Source: JBJKSO01 sp046703825
GTDB taxonomy: Bacteria; Chloroflexota; Dormibacteria; Aeolococcales; Bog-877
Length of the DNA stretch: 64,000 bases
Direction: 5' to 3'
Assembly: GCA_046703825.1 (NCBI GenBank)
Contig: JBJKSO010000087.1
Coordinates: 1-64,000 of the forward strand
Part shown: positions 7,971 to 16,939 of the stretch, one piece after another
Layout of the letters: each line of letters opens with the position of its first letter
Numbering within the stretch: the first letter of the stretch is position 1
Program-made: the position numbers and the translations under genes
The notes under the pieces: model-generated
Told to the model about the DNA's origin: nothing
Databases searched by the model: none
Seen by the model: the letters and a program-made list of their open reading frames with translations, nothing else

Positions 7971-9179
7971 GTGCCGATGAGTACTGGCCGCGCCGTCGCC
8001 GGGGTGGTCCTGCCGGTCTACCTTGCGACCTCGGGGTTCAGCGCCCTAGAGCTGGGGGCCCTGTTCGTGGTGGTCGCGCTGGCATCGACGGCCATGTCCG
8101 CGGCGATCGGCGTGGCCTCAGACCGCATCGGTCGCAAGGCCTTCATGGTTGCAGTGCCTTGGTTGACCGCGGCGGCAGCGGCGGCGATCGCCTTCACGAC
8201 CGTCCCCGCTGCAATCTTCATCGCCGCTGCCGCCGGCTCCCTGGGGCGGGGCGGCGGCGCCGGCGGCGGTCAGGTCGGCCCCTACCGGCCGGCTGAAATG
8301 GCCCTGATCGCAGATTCGGTGCCGGCCCGGGTGCGGACCGCCGCGCTCGGGAGGCTGACCGTGGCCTCCTCGGTGGGAGCGCTAGTCGGCTCGCTGCTCG
8401 TCAGCCTGCTCGCCCACGGCCATCCTTCCCGCGTCGAAGCCCTCCCGCTCTACCGCCCGGCGTTTCTGATCGTGGCTGCCACCGCGTTCGCGGCTGGGCT
8501 GCTGGCACTGTGGCTGCGAGAGCCCAAGGCAGCGCCTCTGGCGGGGGAGCCGGCACGGGTGCCGATGCTGCCGGTCCGCTCCCGTCCGCTCCTCTACCGG
8601 CTCTGGGTTACCAACACGCTGAACGGGGCGGCAGTGGGACTCTTCGGGCCTTTCGTCGTCTACTGGTTCTTCGTCCGCTATGGCGCGGACGCCGCCGAGA
8701 TTGGCGCGCTCTTCGCGGTGGTCAACGCGCTGGCGGTGCTCTCCAGCCTGAGCTCCGCCAGCTTCGGCGCTCGCTGGGGGGTGGTGCGTGCCACCACCTT
8801 GTTCCGCGTGCTCCAAGCGGTGCTGCTGGTGCCCATGGTGCTCGCGCCCTGGTTCCAGCTTGCGGGAGCGCTCTACACCGTCAGGATGCTGGCCCAGCGG
8901 GTGGCGCTGCCACTTCGCCAGTCTTTCGTGCTAGGGATGGCTGACCCAGCCGAGCGCGCCCGAGTGACGGCGTGGTCGAACGTGCCTTCGCAGCTCACGG
9001 CATCGGCGACCCCGGCGGCCGCGGGAGCGCTCTTCTCCGCCGGCCTGCTCGAGGCCCCGTTTCTGCTCGGCGCCGGCCTGCAGCTGGCCAACGCTCTGAC
9101 CTTCTACTTCTTCTTTCGCAGCCACCGCCCGGAGGAGGAGCTGGTGGACGCGACCAACCCCGGGGTGGCAGACGGCTAG
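7971..9179 (+). CDS. Major facilitator superfamily transporter
   Basis: Twelve-helix-type transporter with the MFS motif A between helices 2 and 3 (GVASDRIGRK at 47-56), an unusual glycine-rich loop (about 88-100) and a hydrophobic pattern through to residue 390. The substrate is unknown; the layout resembles drug or sugar efflux MFS. The GTG at 7971 and the ATG at 7977 both cut into helix 1. The same frame is open back to 7878 and reads like a plausible helix-1 start, but has no ATG, GTG or TTG there, only a CTG at 7920. The true N-terminus is therefore uncertain. Confidence 0.85.
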   Translation: MPMSTGRAVAGVVLPVYLATSGFSALELGALFVVVALASTAMSAAIGVASDRIGRKAFMVAVPWLTAAAAAAIAFTTVPAAIFIAAAAGSLGRGGGAGGGQVGPYRPAEMALIADSVPARVRTAALGRLTVASSVGALVGSLLVSLLAHGHPSRVEALPLYRPAFLIVAATAFAAGLLALWLREPKAAPLAGEPARVPMLPVRSRPLLYRLWVTNTLNGAAVGLFGPFVVYWFFVRYGADAAEIGALFAVVNALAVLSSLSSASFGARWGVVRATTLFRVLQAVLLVPMVLAPWFQLAGALYTVRMLAQRVALPLRQSFVLGMADPAERARVTAWSNVPSQLTASATPAAAGALFSAGLLEAPFLLGAGLQLANALTFYFFFRSHRPEEELVDATNPGVADG

Positions 9180-9241
9180 CGCCGAAGCGCCCCGGGCCGC
9201 GATTATCCGAGTGAGTCTCTACGGAGGAAACCCAGCTGGGC

Positions 9242-11062
9242 ATGTCTGACCCCTACCAACCGATCCGCGACTACGGCATCATCGGCGACCTCCACAGCGC
9301 GGCTCTGGTGAGCCGCACCGGCTCGATCGACTGGATGTGCGCCCCCCGCTTCGATAGCCAGGCCGTGTTCTCGAGGCTTCTGGACGCCGGCCGAGGCGGC
9401 TACTTCGAAGTCGAGCTGGAGGCAGGCTCCCTGCCCGACTCGCGGCGCTACCTGCCCGGGACCAACATCCTGGAAACTGTGATCAGCACGCCGCACGGCC
9501 GCGTGCAGCTGACTGACTTCATGGTTGCCCGCGAGCGGCTGCGCCGCCCTGACGACGATCACATCCTGGTGCGCCGGTTAGAAGCGTTGGACAGTGCGCT
9601 CGAGGCCACGGTCAGGGTCAAGGCGCGCTTCAACTACGGTCTCACCGCCCCCGCCTGTGAGATAGCCGGCGACGGCAACCGCTGCCTCACCTTCCGCGAC
9701 GATGGGTTTCACATCCACCTCGACGGGCCGTCGGACTGGGTGACCGACGGGGAAACGCAGGTTCAGCGACTCAAGCTGGAGCCGGGCTCGCCCCAGTGGA
9801 TCCTGCTCCGCTACGACGATGAGCGCTCGCAGCACCGCCAGCACCACCCCGAAGGTCTGCTCAAGTGGACCAAGAGCTTCTGGGAGGACTGGAGCCGTGC
9901 CTGCCAGTACGACGGGCCGTATCCCACCCTGGTCCGCCGGAGTTCGCTGGTTTTGAAGTTGCTCATCTACGCGCCCCAGGGCTCGATCGTGGCTGCTCCC
10001 ACTTGCTCCCTGCCCGAGTGGATCGGAGGACCCCGGAACTGGGACTACCGCTACACCTGGATTCGCGATTCAGCCTTCCTGCTCTACGCGCTACAGCTGC
10101 TGGGCTACCACAGCGAGGCGGGAAGGTTCATGGACTGGCTGCATCACGTGCACACCCGCAACCCCAAGGACTTCCAGATCATGTACGGCATCGATGGCCG
10201 CACCGACCTTGCGGAGACCGAGCTCTCCGAGCTGGAGGGCTACCGCGGATCTCGCCCGGTACGGGTGGGCAATGCCGCCGCTGACCAACTCCAGATGGAC
10301 ATCTACGGGGAGGCGGTGGACGCGGCCTATCTGCACGTCCGGCACGGCAACGGCAACCCCGGCCCCCTGCGCACCACTCTGATGTCGATGCTGGAGTTCG
10401 TGGCCGATCACTGGCAGGAGCCAGACAACGGCATCTGGGAGGTCCGGGGAGGGCGCCGGCACTTCCTCTACAGCAAAGTGCTGTGCTGGGTAGCGCTGGA
10501 TCGCGGCCTCCGCCTGGCAGAGCAGCTGCAGCTGACCCACCCGCGCCTTGAGGAGTTCAACCGCGTTCGAGCGCAGATACGCCACACAGTTCTCACCCGG
10601 GGCTGGAGTGACAAGCTGCAGGCTTTTCGTCAGGCGCTGGACGAGGACGAGCTCGATGCCACTGCGCTGATGCTGCCCATGCTGCAGTTCTTGCCGGCCA
10701 TGGACCACCGGGTCCGCTCAACGGTCGCCGCCATCCAGCGCGATCTCACCGACAGCCACGGATTCGTCTACCGCTACCGAGGCGAGGACGGCTTGGCCGG
10801 CGGGGAGGGCACCTTTCTGCTCTGCTCGCTCTGGCTGGTCGATAACCTGGCACTTCAGGGCCAGGTGGGGCCGGCGCGCACCCTATTCGAGCAGGTGACG
10901 GCCCACGGCAACGACTTGGGACTGTTCTCCGAGGAGCTGAACTCCGAGACGGGTGAGCTGCTGGGGAACTTCCCGCAGGCCTTCACCCACTTGGGCATCA
11001 TCAATGCCGCAGCTCACATCGAACGCGCGGCCGACAATCGAGGCCCCATCCGTGGCGAGTGA
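9242..11062 (+). CDS. Glycoside hydrolase family 15 protein (glucoamylase/trehalase-like)
   Basis: 606 residues with an N-terminal beta-rich domain beginning YGIIGDLHSAALVSRTGSID and an (alpha/alpha)6 catalytic barrel. Family marks are GGPRNWDYRYTWIRDSAF (about 261-278), a mid-barrel glutamate in QLQMDIYGEAVDA, and a C-terminal ELNSETGELLGNFPQAFTH (about 565-583) that carries the expected second catalytic Glu. Known members act as glucoamylases, glucodextranases or mycobacterial-type trehalases, so the substrate cannot be fixed from sequence. No secretion signal is seen, suggesting a cytoplasmic role. GGAGG lies rather far (about 14 nt) before the ATG. Confidence 0.9.
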   Translation: MSDPYQPIRDYGIIGDLHSAALVSRTGSIDWMCAPRFDSQAVFSRLLDAGRGGYFEVELEAGSLPDSRRYLPGTNILETVISTPHGRVQLTDFMVARERLRRPDDDHILVRRLEALDSALEATVRVKARFNYGLTAPACEIAGDGNRCLTFRDDGFHIHLDGPSDWVTDGETQVQRLKLEPGSPQWILLRYDDERSQHRQHHPEGLLKWTKSFWEDWSRACQYDGPYPTLVRRSSLVLKLLIYAPQGSIVAAPTCSLPEWIGGPRNWDYRYTWIRDSAFLLYALQLLGYHSEAGRFMDWLHHVHTRNPKDFQIMYGIDGRTDLAETELSELEGYRGSRPVRVGNAAADQLQMDIYGEAVDAAYLHVRHGNGNPGPLRTTLMSMLEFVADHWQEPDNGIWEVRGGRRHFLYSKVLCWVALDRGLRLAEQLQLTHPRLEEFNRVRAQIRHTVLTRGWSDKLQAFRQALDEDELDATALMLPMLQFLPAMDHRVRSTVAAIQRDLTDSHGFVYRYRGEDGLAGGEGTFLLCSLWLVDNLALQGQVGPARTLFEQVTAHGNDLGLFSEELNSETGELLGNFPQAFTHLGIINAAAHIERAADNRGPIRGE

Positions 11063-11106
11063 TGGCCGCCTGCCCAGGACCCGGGGATGGTTCGGAGAAT
11101 GGCGGT

Positions 11107-11646
11107 ATGGCTGAGTTTGAAATCGACTACGACCCGGTCGACAGCATCACGGTCGGCGTGGAGGGCGAGCCGGGCGAGCGCACCTTCTTCGTGGAGGGCC
11201 GCCAGGCCCATCGCACCTGCACCCTCTTGGTGGAGAAGGCGCAGCTGCAGGAGCTGGGCAGCCAGCTGCTGCAGATCCTGGAGCCGGCCGAGTCGGGCAC
11301 CGCGGAGGCCCCCGAGCCCATCACCAGCCCCGCCAGCTCGCCCGGTTGGCGGGTGGGCAACATCAAACTCTCGCTGGACGAGCGGCATGCCCGCTGCACG
11401 CTTCTCTTTCAGGAGCGGGGCCCCCTCAGTGAGGAGGAGGACGACACTGGGCCGGACGATCAACTTGGCGGTGATGCGGTGCTCCGGACCGCGCGCATGG
11501 TGGCGACCATCGAGCAGGTGCGCCTTCTCGCCGAGCGGTCGCTCCAGGTGGTCGAGGGGGGCCGGCCAGTGTGCCCTCTCTGCCATCTGCCGATCGACGC
11601 CTCTGGCCATGTCTGCCCGGCCAGCAACGGGCACCGGCCGCTGTAG
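11107..11646 (+). CDS. DUF3090 family protein
   Basis: 179 residues of unknown function. The N-terminal part (ITVGVEGEPGERTFFVEGRQ, LLVEKAQLQELGSQLLQIL) and the C-terminal zinc-ribbon-like end (CPLCHLPIDASGHVCPASNGH) match DUF3090. In actinobacteria this family sits beside an MSMEG_4193-type histidine phosphatase; such a phosphatase lies here 2 kb downstream (13614). The ATG at 11107 is preferred, with GGAG upstream; an earlier GTG/ATG overlapping the GH15 stop would add 16 non-conserved residues. It probably shares a transcript with the GH15 gene. Confidence 0.85.
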   Translation: MAEFEIDYDPVDSITVGVEGEPGERTFFVEGRQAHRTCTLLVEKAQLQELGSQLLQILEPAESGTAEAPEPITSPASSPGWRVGNIKLSLDERHARCTLLFQERGPLSEEEDDTGPDDQLGGDAVLRTARMVATIEQVRLLAERSLQVVEGGRPVCPLCHLPIDASGHVCPASNGHRPL

Positions 11647-11705
11647 GTCCTCTCGCGGACCTCGCTAAAGTGGGGCGGGCCACCCGTTGGAGGAACCCCC
11701 ACCCG

Positions 11706-12254
11706 ATGATCCCGAGATCCCGCATCCGCCTGCGCCTTGCACTACCCGCGCTGGCCCTGGCGTCATTGCTGGCGGGCTGCGGTGCGTCGCTCGAGCCGGG
11801 AGCGCACCCGACCGCAAACCCGACCCAACCGGCTTCGGCAAAGTCGTCGCCCGCTGCCACCCCCACCGCCTGCGTCACCCCCTCCGCGGTGGCCTCGTAC
11901 CACCTGGCCGGCGCCACCACGCTGTCGGGCAATTTGCAGATCAAGGACCTCAAGGTGGGCACGGGCGCCGCGGCCAAGGCGGGCAGTACCGTGTCGGTGA
12001 CCTACACCGGCAGCTTGCCCAACGGCACCGTCTTCGACAGCAGCGCCAAGCACGGCGGCAAACCGATCAGCTTCCAGCTCCAGGCCGGCAAGGTCATCCA
12101 GGGCTGGGTCGAGGGCATCCCGGGGATGCGGGTGGGCGGTGAGCGCGAGCTCGTGATCCCGCCCGCGCTGGCCTACGGCTGCACCTCGCCCTCGAGTGCT
12201 ATCCCGGCAGATTCCACTCTCATCTTCACTGTCAATCTGTCCTCAGTCGGCTAG
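11706..12254 (+). CDS. FKBP-type peptidyl-prolyl isomerase lipoprotein
   Basis: Speeds cis-trans isomerisation of prolyl bonds in exported proteins. A signal peptide ends in the lipobox LLAGC with the lipidated Cys at 25, followed by a Pro/Ala/Thr-rich tether (about 28-56) and one FKBP domain (about 78-182) with SVTYTGSLPNGTVFDSS, VIQGWVEGIPGMRVGGER and LVIPPALAYG. The ATG at 11706 has GGAGG upstream, and a TAAAGT -10 candidate lies near 11666. Its 3' end overlaps the convergent plsC by 12 nt. Confidence 0.93.
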   Translation: MIPRSRIRLRLALPALALASLLAGCGASLEPGAHPTANPTQPASAKSSPAATPTACVTPSAVASYHLAGATTLSGNLQIKDLKVGTGAAAKAGSTVSVTYTGSLPNGTVFDSSAKHGGKPISFQLQAGKVIQGWVEGIPGMRVGGERELVIPPALAYGCTSPSSAIPADSTLIFTVNLSSVG

Positions 12255-12917
12255 CCGTCCCAGCGATGGCGGCAGCAGGGCCGCCACCTTGCGCTGAATC
12301 TCCTCGGCGGCCGCCTTGGCGGTAGGCCCAGACACCTGGAAAGGCGGTCCACAACGGACGTGGACCTTGGAGCGCCGCGGCATGCGCCTGCCGCGGGGCT
12401 TCAGCCCCTCGGTGCCCCAGATGGCACAGGGCAGCACCGGAGCCCGGGACTGCAATGCCAGGTAGCCAGCGCCCTGGTTGAATGGCAGCATGCCCCCTCC
12501 GAAGGTGCGGTGACCTTCGGGAAAGAGGAGCAGTGCCCCGCCCCGGGAGAGGACATCGAGTGCCTGACGCATGGCCTGCCGGTCAGGTCGACCGCGTCGC
12601 ACCGGAAAGCACTGGCATCGGCGCAAGAACCAGGCTAGGGGCGCTACGGAAAACAGCTCCGACTTGGTCATGGCGTGGAGAGGGCGGCCGGCCTGCGACT
12701 CCAGTACGAGTGGGTCGAAGTTCGACATGTGATTGCAGCAGACCAAGAGTGGGCCGGTCTTGGGCATCAGCTCGATCCCGGCGATGTCCACCCCTCCCGG
12801 CGACCCCAGCCCGGCGAGCAGCGCCGCCAGGCGCAGGCTCGCGCGGTGAACCAGGTCGAAGGGTTCCACCTGGTCGGCGGCGGGCACGGCCTCGGGGCGG
12901 TGAGTGCCTACCCGCAT
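12243..12917 (-). CDS. 1-acyl-sn-glycerol-3-phosphate acyltransferase family protein (PlsC-like)
   Basis: Membrane-associated acyltransferase of phospholipid synthesis. The catalytic NHxxxxD motif is NHMSNFD at 62-68 and the substrate motif FPEG is at 132-135 (FPEGHRTFGGG). 224 residues is normal. The exact acceptor, lysophosphatidate or another lipid, is not determined. It is convergent with the FKBP gene, overlapping by 12 nt. Confidence 0.9.
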   Translation of the reverse strand: MRVGTHRPEAVPAADQVEPFDLVHRASLRLAALLAGLGSPGGVDIAGIELMPKTGPLLVCCNHMSNFDPLVLESQAGRPLHAMTKSELFSVAPLAWFLRRCQCFPVRRGRPDRQAMRQALDVLSRGGALLLFPEGHRTFGGGMLPFNQGAGYLALQSRAPVLPCAIWGTEGLKPRGRRMPRRSKVHVRCGPPFQVSGPTAKAAAEEIQRKVAALLPPSLGRLAD

Positions 12918-13463
12918 GCCCTAGTTCTCACGGCATCCCTCCCCTCGGCGATGGGCGACCCGGAGTGGGAGGGGCGGGGCAAGCGGCGTACCTCGTAGAG
13001 ATCAATAGGCCGTTGCAAGGTTTTGGGCCGGCAGGTGCCTGAACTCACCCAAGGGTGCTGAAGGGGGCGATTCCAACCTGCTCGCACTCCTGGCAGGGTG
13101 ATTCTTGCACGCTGGTCACGACGAAGTGGAGCCGACCTCACCTCGCATCATGCGCCAGTCAGGACTTCAGCTTCTTGGGGGCGCCTGGGATTGGCCATCG
13201 GGTCCAGCTCGTGCGCTCCACCCGCTGGGTCACTAGGCCAGCACCGTCGGCATCCGCTCCTGCTTCCGGGGCCCGCTGCCGCGCCCCCAGCAGTGTGAAA
13301 ATAGGCGACTGATTCCAAGCCTCCCCACTCCGGAGGCTTGGGTGTGCCCGTGTTCGTGCTGATCTCGCCCTGAGGGCCCGTCGGGACCCCGTTTCGAGCG
13401 TGCAAGAGGTTCTGGGAGGAGTTCGGACCCGACTTCAGGCCCTCTAATTGCAACGGCCGTCAC
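12918..13463. other. 546-nt intergenic stretch with a hairpin
   Basis: No supported gene is seen on either strand; the short frames here lack family features. A perfect 10-bp stem (CCAAGCCTCC/GGAGGCTTGG, 7-nt loop) stands at 13315-13341 without a T-run. The stretch ends at tRNA-Arg. It may be a decayed gene or insertion remnant next to the tRNA. Confidence 0.5.
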
Positions 13464-13537
13464 TACCCCCTGGTGGATTCGAACCACCGACCGTCGCCTT
13501 AGAAGGGCGCCGCTCTGATCCACTGAGCTAAGGGGGC
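13464..13537 (-). tRNA. tRNA-Arg (TCT anticodon)
   Basis: Minus-strand cloverleaf with acceptor GCCCCCT pairing with AGGGGGT (G1-U72 wobble), anticodon loop CTTCTAA (anticodon TCT) and T-arm GGTGG-TTCGAAT-CCACC. Discriminator A is followed by GTG, so CCA is not encoded. A CACAAT -10 candidate lies at 13548-13553 on the same strand. Confidence 0.95.
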
Positions 13538-13601
13538 TGGCCCGGCCATTGTGACGCTTGAGCGCAGGTGGGCCTTCTGCTGGTACGCGTCGGGCTTTGC
13601 G

Positions 13602-13607
13602 TACGAT
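13602..13607 (+). promoter_or_regulatory. -10 box TACGAT for a leaderless transcript
   Basis: TACGAT, then exactly 6 nt, then the GTG at 13614. Confidence 0.55.
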
Positions 13608-13613
13608 GGGTCG

Positions 13614-14288
13614 GTGGAACCCACGGCACGCGTCTACCTGGTTCGGCACGCCGACGTGGCCAACCCCGACGGGGTCCTCTACGGACACCTGCCCAATTTC
13701 GGCCTGAGCGAGAAAGGGCGGGAGCAGGCCGCCAACGTGGGACGGCTCCTGCGCGGCGAGGCGGTAGCGGCGATCTACTGTAGCCCGCTGCAGCGGGCGC
13801 AGGAGAGCGCCAGGCAGATCAACCAGCAACTCGCCCAGCCCGCGCCCGTCCTGGAGCGCCCGGCGCTGATCGAAGCTGAATTCGGCCGCTATCTGCAGGG
13901 CACGCGCTACCGGGAGGTGCCCTGGCGCCGCCCCCGTTGGTGGGTACACATGATCTGGCCAGGCGTGCTCTCCGGAGACGAGAGCATGGCGGCGATGGCG
14001 CGCAGAGTCGGAGACGTGATTGCGGAAGCGCTCCGGACCAACCCGGGCCGGCCCTCGATCCTGGTCAGCCACGGCGACCCCATCCAGGCCTACTGGGCCA
14101 CCACCGACCGGAGGCCACCCTGGGCCCTGCACCGGCTGCAGTGCGCCAAGGGGGGGCTGCTGGAACTCGACTTTGCACGGGGAAGCCTGGCCGACAAGCG
14201 GTACCTGTCGCCGGACGAGATCGCCGCCCGGGTTGGCCGAAACCCCGAGGCGGTCAGCGCTCCTTTGGGTTTCCCCGACTCGGGCTGA
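13614..14288 (+). CDS. Histidine phosphatase family protein (MSMEG_4193-like)
   Basis: Phosphoglycerate-mutase-fold phosphatase of 224 residues. The catalytic RHG-type motif is RHAD (RH at 11-12) and the second histidine is H153 in LVSHGDP. GVLYGHLPNFGLSEKGREQA and LQRAQESA are typical of the family. The start is the GTG at 13614, placed 6 nt after a TACGAT -10 box; the frame is open further upstream but without a supported start. The substrate is unknown. The related actinobacterial gene is linked to DUF3090, as is nearly so here. The 3' end overlaps the convergent sdhAB by 35 nt. Confidence 0.88.
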   Translation: MEPTARVYLVRHADVANPDGVLYGHLPNFGLSEKGREQAANVGRLLRGEAVAAIYCSPLQRAQESARQINQQLAQPAPVLERPALIEAEFGRYLQGTRYREVPWRRPRWWVHMIWPGVLSGDESMAAMARRVGDVIAEALRTNPGRPSILVSHGDPIQAYWATTDRRPPWALHRLQCAKGGLLELDFARGSLADKRYLSPDEIAARVGRNPEAVSAPLGFPDSG

Positions 14289-16938
14289 CGCCTCCGTCTG
14301 CCGCGGCGGGATTCTCCTCAGCCAAGGGGCCGATCTGGGCGTACCGCCGGCGCCGCGGGGAGAACAGGCTGCGGACCGGGTCGAAGCGCCGGTCCCCCAG
14401 CCGCTCCTTCAGGGGAATGATGGCGTTGTCGGTGATTTGAATGTGCTCCGGGCAGACCTCGGTGCAGCACTTGGTGATGTTGCAGAGGGAGATGCCCCCG
14501 GACCCGCCGAGCTGGGACAGGCGATCAGCGACATCTTTGGGGTGCATCTCCAGGGAGGCGGCGCGGACCATGAAGCGCGGGCCGAAGAAGCGATTCTGAC
14601 CTTCATGCTCACGCAGCACGTGGCAGACGTCCTGGCATAGGAAGCACTCGATGCAGCGCCGGTGCTCGATCACGCGCTCGATGTCCCGCTGGTACATGAG
14701 GAAGGGCGCCTTGGTCTTCGGGTCCGGGGTGAACGGCTGGATGCGCTGGTTCACCGCATAGTTCCAACTGACATCGGTGACCAGGTCACCGACATTGGGG
14801 AAGACCCGCATCGGCTGCACCACCACCTCGTCGCCGAGTTCCAGCAGGGTGTCGATACGGGTCTTGCACATCAGAGACGGCCGACCGTTGATCTCAGCGG
14901 AGCAGGACCCGCACTTCCCCGCCTTGCAGTTCCAACGACAGGCCAGATCCGGCGCCTGGTTGGCCTGGATCCAATGGATGGCGTCGAGCACCACCATTCC
15001 GGTCATCAGCGGCACCTTGTAGTCGGCAAACCCACCGCCGCCGCCAGTGGTGCGCCAGACTCGGAATTTCACCTCCTGCAGCGGTTCCCCATCCTCGTAG
15101 CGGATCCGCAAGCTTTGGGGGCGTTCCTCCTCTGCTGAGATCTCAACCTGGGGAAGCTTGCCCTTGAGCTTGGCCCGCAGGCGCGCCTCAGCCGCATCGG
15201 CAACTGCTGTGGCCGCCACCCGGGTCTCTCCCTCGGTGAGAAGGCGCAGATTCTCTGGCATAGGTGGCCGTTCCAACGTGGCTATCTCCATGGCCCCGCT
15301 CGGCCGGCGGCGCGCCACAAGGTTCACCTTGCCCAGCTCCGGGTCACGTTCCGGGTAGTCGAGTCGCCACTGGGACCCCCGGCTCTCGCGTCGTTCGAGT
15401 GCTGAACGCACGATCGCCTCGCTTACCGTGAGCATGAAGAGGTCATCCCGGGCCCCGCTAAAGCCCGGGTTGTAGGCGGCGGTACCCGGAATGCGAATTC
15501 GCTCGGCGCGTTCTTTGAGCTCGAGGATCTGCCCGAGGGTCTCCTTGAGGGACTCCTCGGTGCGTGCAATCGCCGCCCCGGCCTGCATCGCCTCCTGCAG
15601 CTCTCGATGCAGCGCAAAGGGGTTCTCGCCCGCCCCCTCCTGAAGCGGGCGGAGCAGCAGCCGGCGTTCGGCCTCGATCTCTCCCTGGTCGACCGACGGC
15701 AGGGACCCGAGACCGCGCGCATACTCGGCGGCAGCCTCGCCGGCGCGCTTGCCGAAGACGAGGATGTCACCCAGAGAGTTGCCGCCGAGCCGGTTGGCGC
15801 CGTGGAGGCCAGCGGCCACCTCGCCGGCGGCGTAGAGACCGGGAACGGTGGTGGCCGCCGTCTCGGCTTCCACGTTGACCCCACCCATGGTGTAGTGGAT
15901 GGTGGGGGCAACTTCCATGGGCTGCTTGGTGATATCCACGCCCGCCAGACTCTCGAACTGCTCGTACATCGACGGGAGTCGACGGTGAATCGCCTCGGCG
16001 CCGATGTGGGTCACGTCCAGGAAGGCACCGCCATGGGGGGACCCTCGGCCCGCCTGCACCTCCTTGAAGATGGATCGGGCGACCACGTCGCGCGAGGACA
16101 GGTCTTTCTTGATCGGGTCGTACCGCTCCATGAAGCGTTCACCCAGTGAGTTGCGCAGGATTCCGCCCTCGCCCCGGACGCTCTCAGTGACCAGGATCCC
16201 GCGCGCCCCCGGCGGCCAGACCATCCCGGTCGGGTGGAACTGCACGAACTCCATGTCCTTGAGCTCGGCCCCGGCCTCGTAGGCCATGGCGGCGCCGTCC
16301 CCCGTCCCCTCCCAGGAGTTGGAGGTGATCCGGAACATCCTCCCCCACCCTCCCGTGGCCAGCACCACCGCCTTGGCCCGCAGCAGCACCGGTTCGCCCG
16401 TGACCCGCTGGTAGCCGTAGCCGCCCGAGACTCGCTCTCCGTCCTTGAGCAGTCGGGTAAGAGTGGTCTCCATGTGCACCGTGATCCCGGGCGTGTGCAC
16501 CAGGCGGTCCTGGCAGGTCCTGATCAATTCCAGGCCGGTGCGGTCACCGATATGAGCCAGGCGGCGCCAGGAGTGGGCCCCGAAGGCGCGCTGACTGATG
16601 CGCCCGCGCTCCGTACGGTCGAACACCCCGCCCCACTGCTCCAGTTCAATGACGCGTTCGATCACCTCATGGGCGTAGAGCTCGACCATGCGCCAGTTGT
16701 TGAGCAGAGCCCCACCCCGCATGGTGTCCCCGAAGTGAACCTGCCAGGAGTCCCCGGAGTCCAGGTTTGCCAGCGCGGCCGCAATCCCGCCTTCTGCCAT
16801 CACGGTGTGCGCCTTGCCCAGCAGCGATTTGCAGACGACTCCAACCTGACAGCCCGCCTCAGCGGCGGCGATGGCGGCGCGCATCCCGGCCCCGCCGGCT
16901 CCGAGGACCAAGACGTCGTAGCTAGCCTCGAGTCCCAC
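14254..16938 (-). CDS. sdhAB: Fused succinate dehydrogenase flavoprotein and iron-sulfur subunit (SdhA-SdhB)
   Basis: One 894-residue frame contains both catalytic subunits of complex II. Residues 1-560 are SdhA: FAD motif GAGGAGMRAA (13-22), the flavin-linking His in HTVMAEGG (H44), HPTG (235-238), the TESVRGEGG catalytic Arg segment (251-259) and NRLGGNSLGD (382-391). Residues 605-850 are SdhB: [2Fe-2S] cysteines C671, C676, C679 and C691; C762, C765, C768 and C772; then C819, C824/C825 and C829. A helical linker with an Ala/Lys-rich segment (570-600) joins them. No stop or frame change is seen between. It follows sdhC and mdh in one operon. Confidence 0.93.
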   Translation of the reverse strand: MGLEASYDVLVLGAGGAGMRAAIAAAEAGCQVGVVCKSLLGKAHTVMAEGGIAAALANLDSGDSWQVHFGDTMRGGALLNNWRMVELYAHEVIERVIELEQWGGVFDRTERGRISQRAFGAHSWRRLAHIGDRTGLELIRTCQDRLVHTPGITVHMETTLTRLLKDGERVSGGYGYQRVTGEPVLLRAKAVVLATGGWGRMFRITSNSWEGTGDGAAMAYEAGAELKDMEFVQFHPTGMVWPPGARGILVTESVRGEGGILRNSLGERFMERYDPIKKDLSSRDVVARSIFKEVQAGRGSPHGGAFLDVTHIGAEAIHRRLPSMYEQFESLAGVDITKQPMEVAPTIHYTMGGVNVEAETAATTVPGLYAAGEVAAGLHGANRLGGNSLGDILVFGKRAGEAAAEYARGLGSLPSVDQGEIEAERRLLLRPLQEGAGENPFALHRELQEAMQAGAAIARTEESLKETLGQILELKERAERIRIPGTAAYNPGFSGARDDLFMLTVSEAIVRSALERRESRGSQWRLDYPERDPELGKVNLVARRRPSGAMEIATLERPPMPENLRLLTEGETRVAATAVADAAEARLRAKLKGKLPQVEISAEEERPQSLRIRYEDGEPLQEVKFRVWRTTGGGGGFADYKVPLMTGMVVLDAIHWIQANQAPDLACRWNCKAGKCGSCSAEINGRPSLMCKTRIDTLLELGDEVVVQPMRVFPNVGDLVTDVSWNYAVNQRIQPFTPDPKTKAPFLMYQRDIERVIEHRRCIECFLCQDVCHVLREHEGQNRFFGPRFMVRAASLEMHPKDVADRLSQLGGSGGISLCNITKCCTEVCPEHIQITDNAIIPLKERLGDRRFDPVRSLFSPRRRRYAQIGPLAEENPAAADGGVSPSRGNPKER

Positions 16939-16939
16939 C

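Noticed and set aside
13233..14132. 299-codon minus-strand frame
   Set aside because: It is antisense to the histidine phosphatase, crosses tRNA-Arg and shows no family features.
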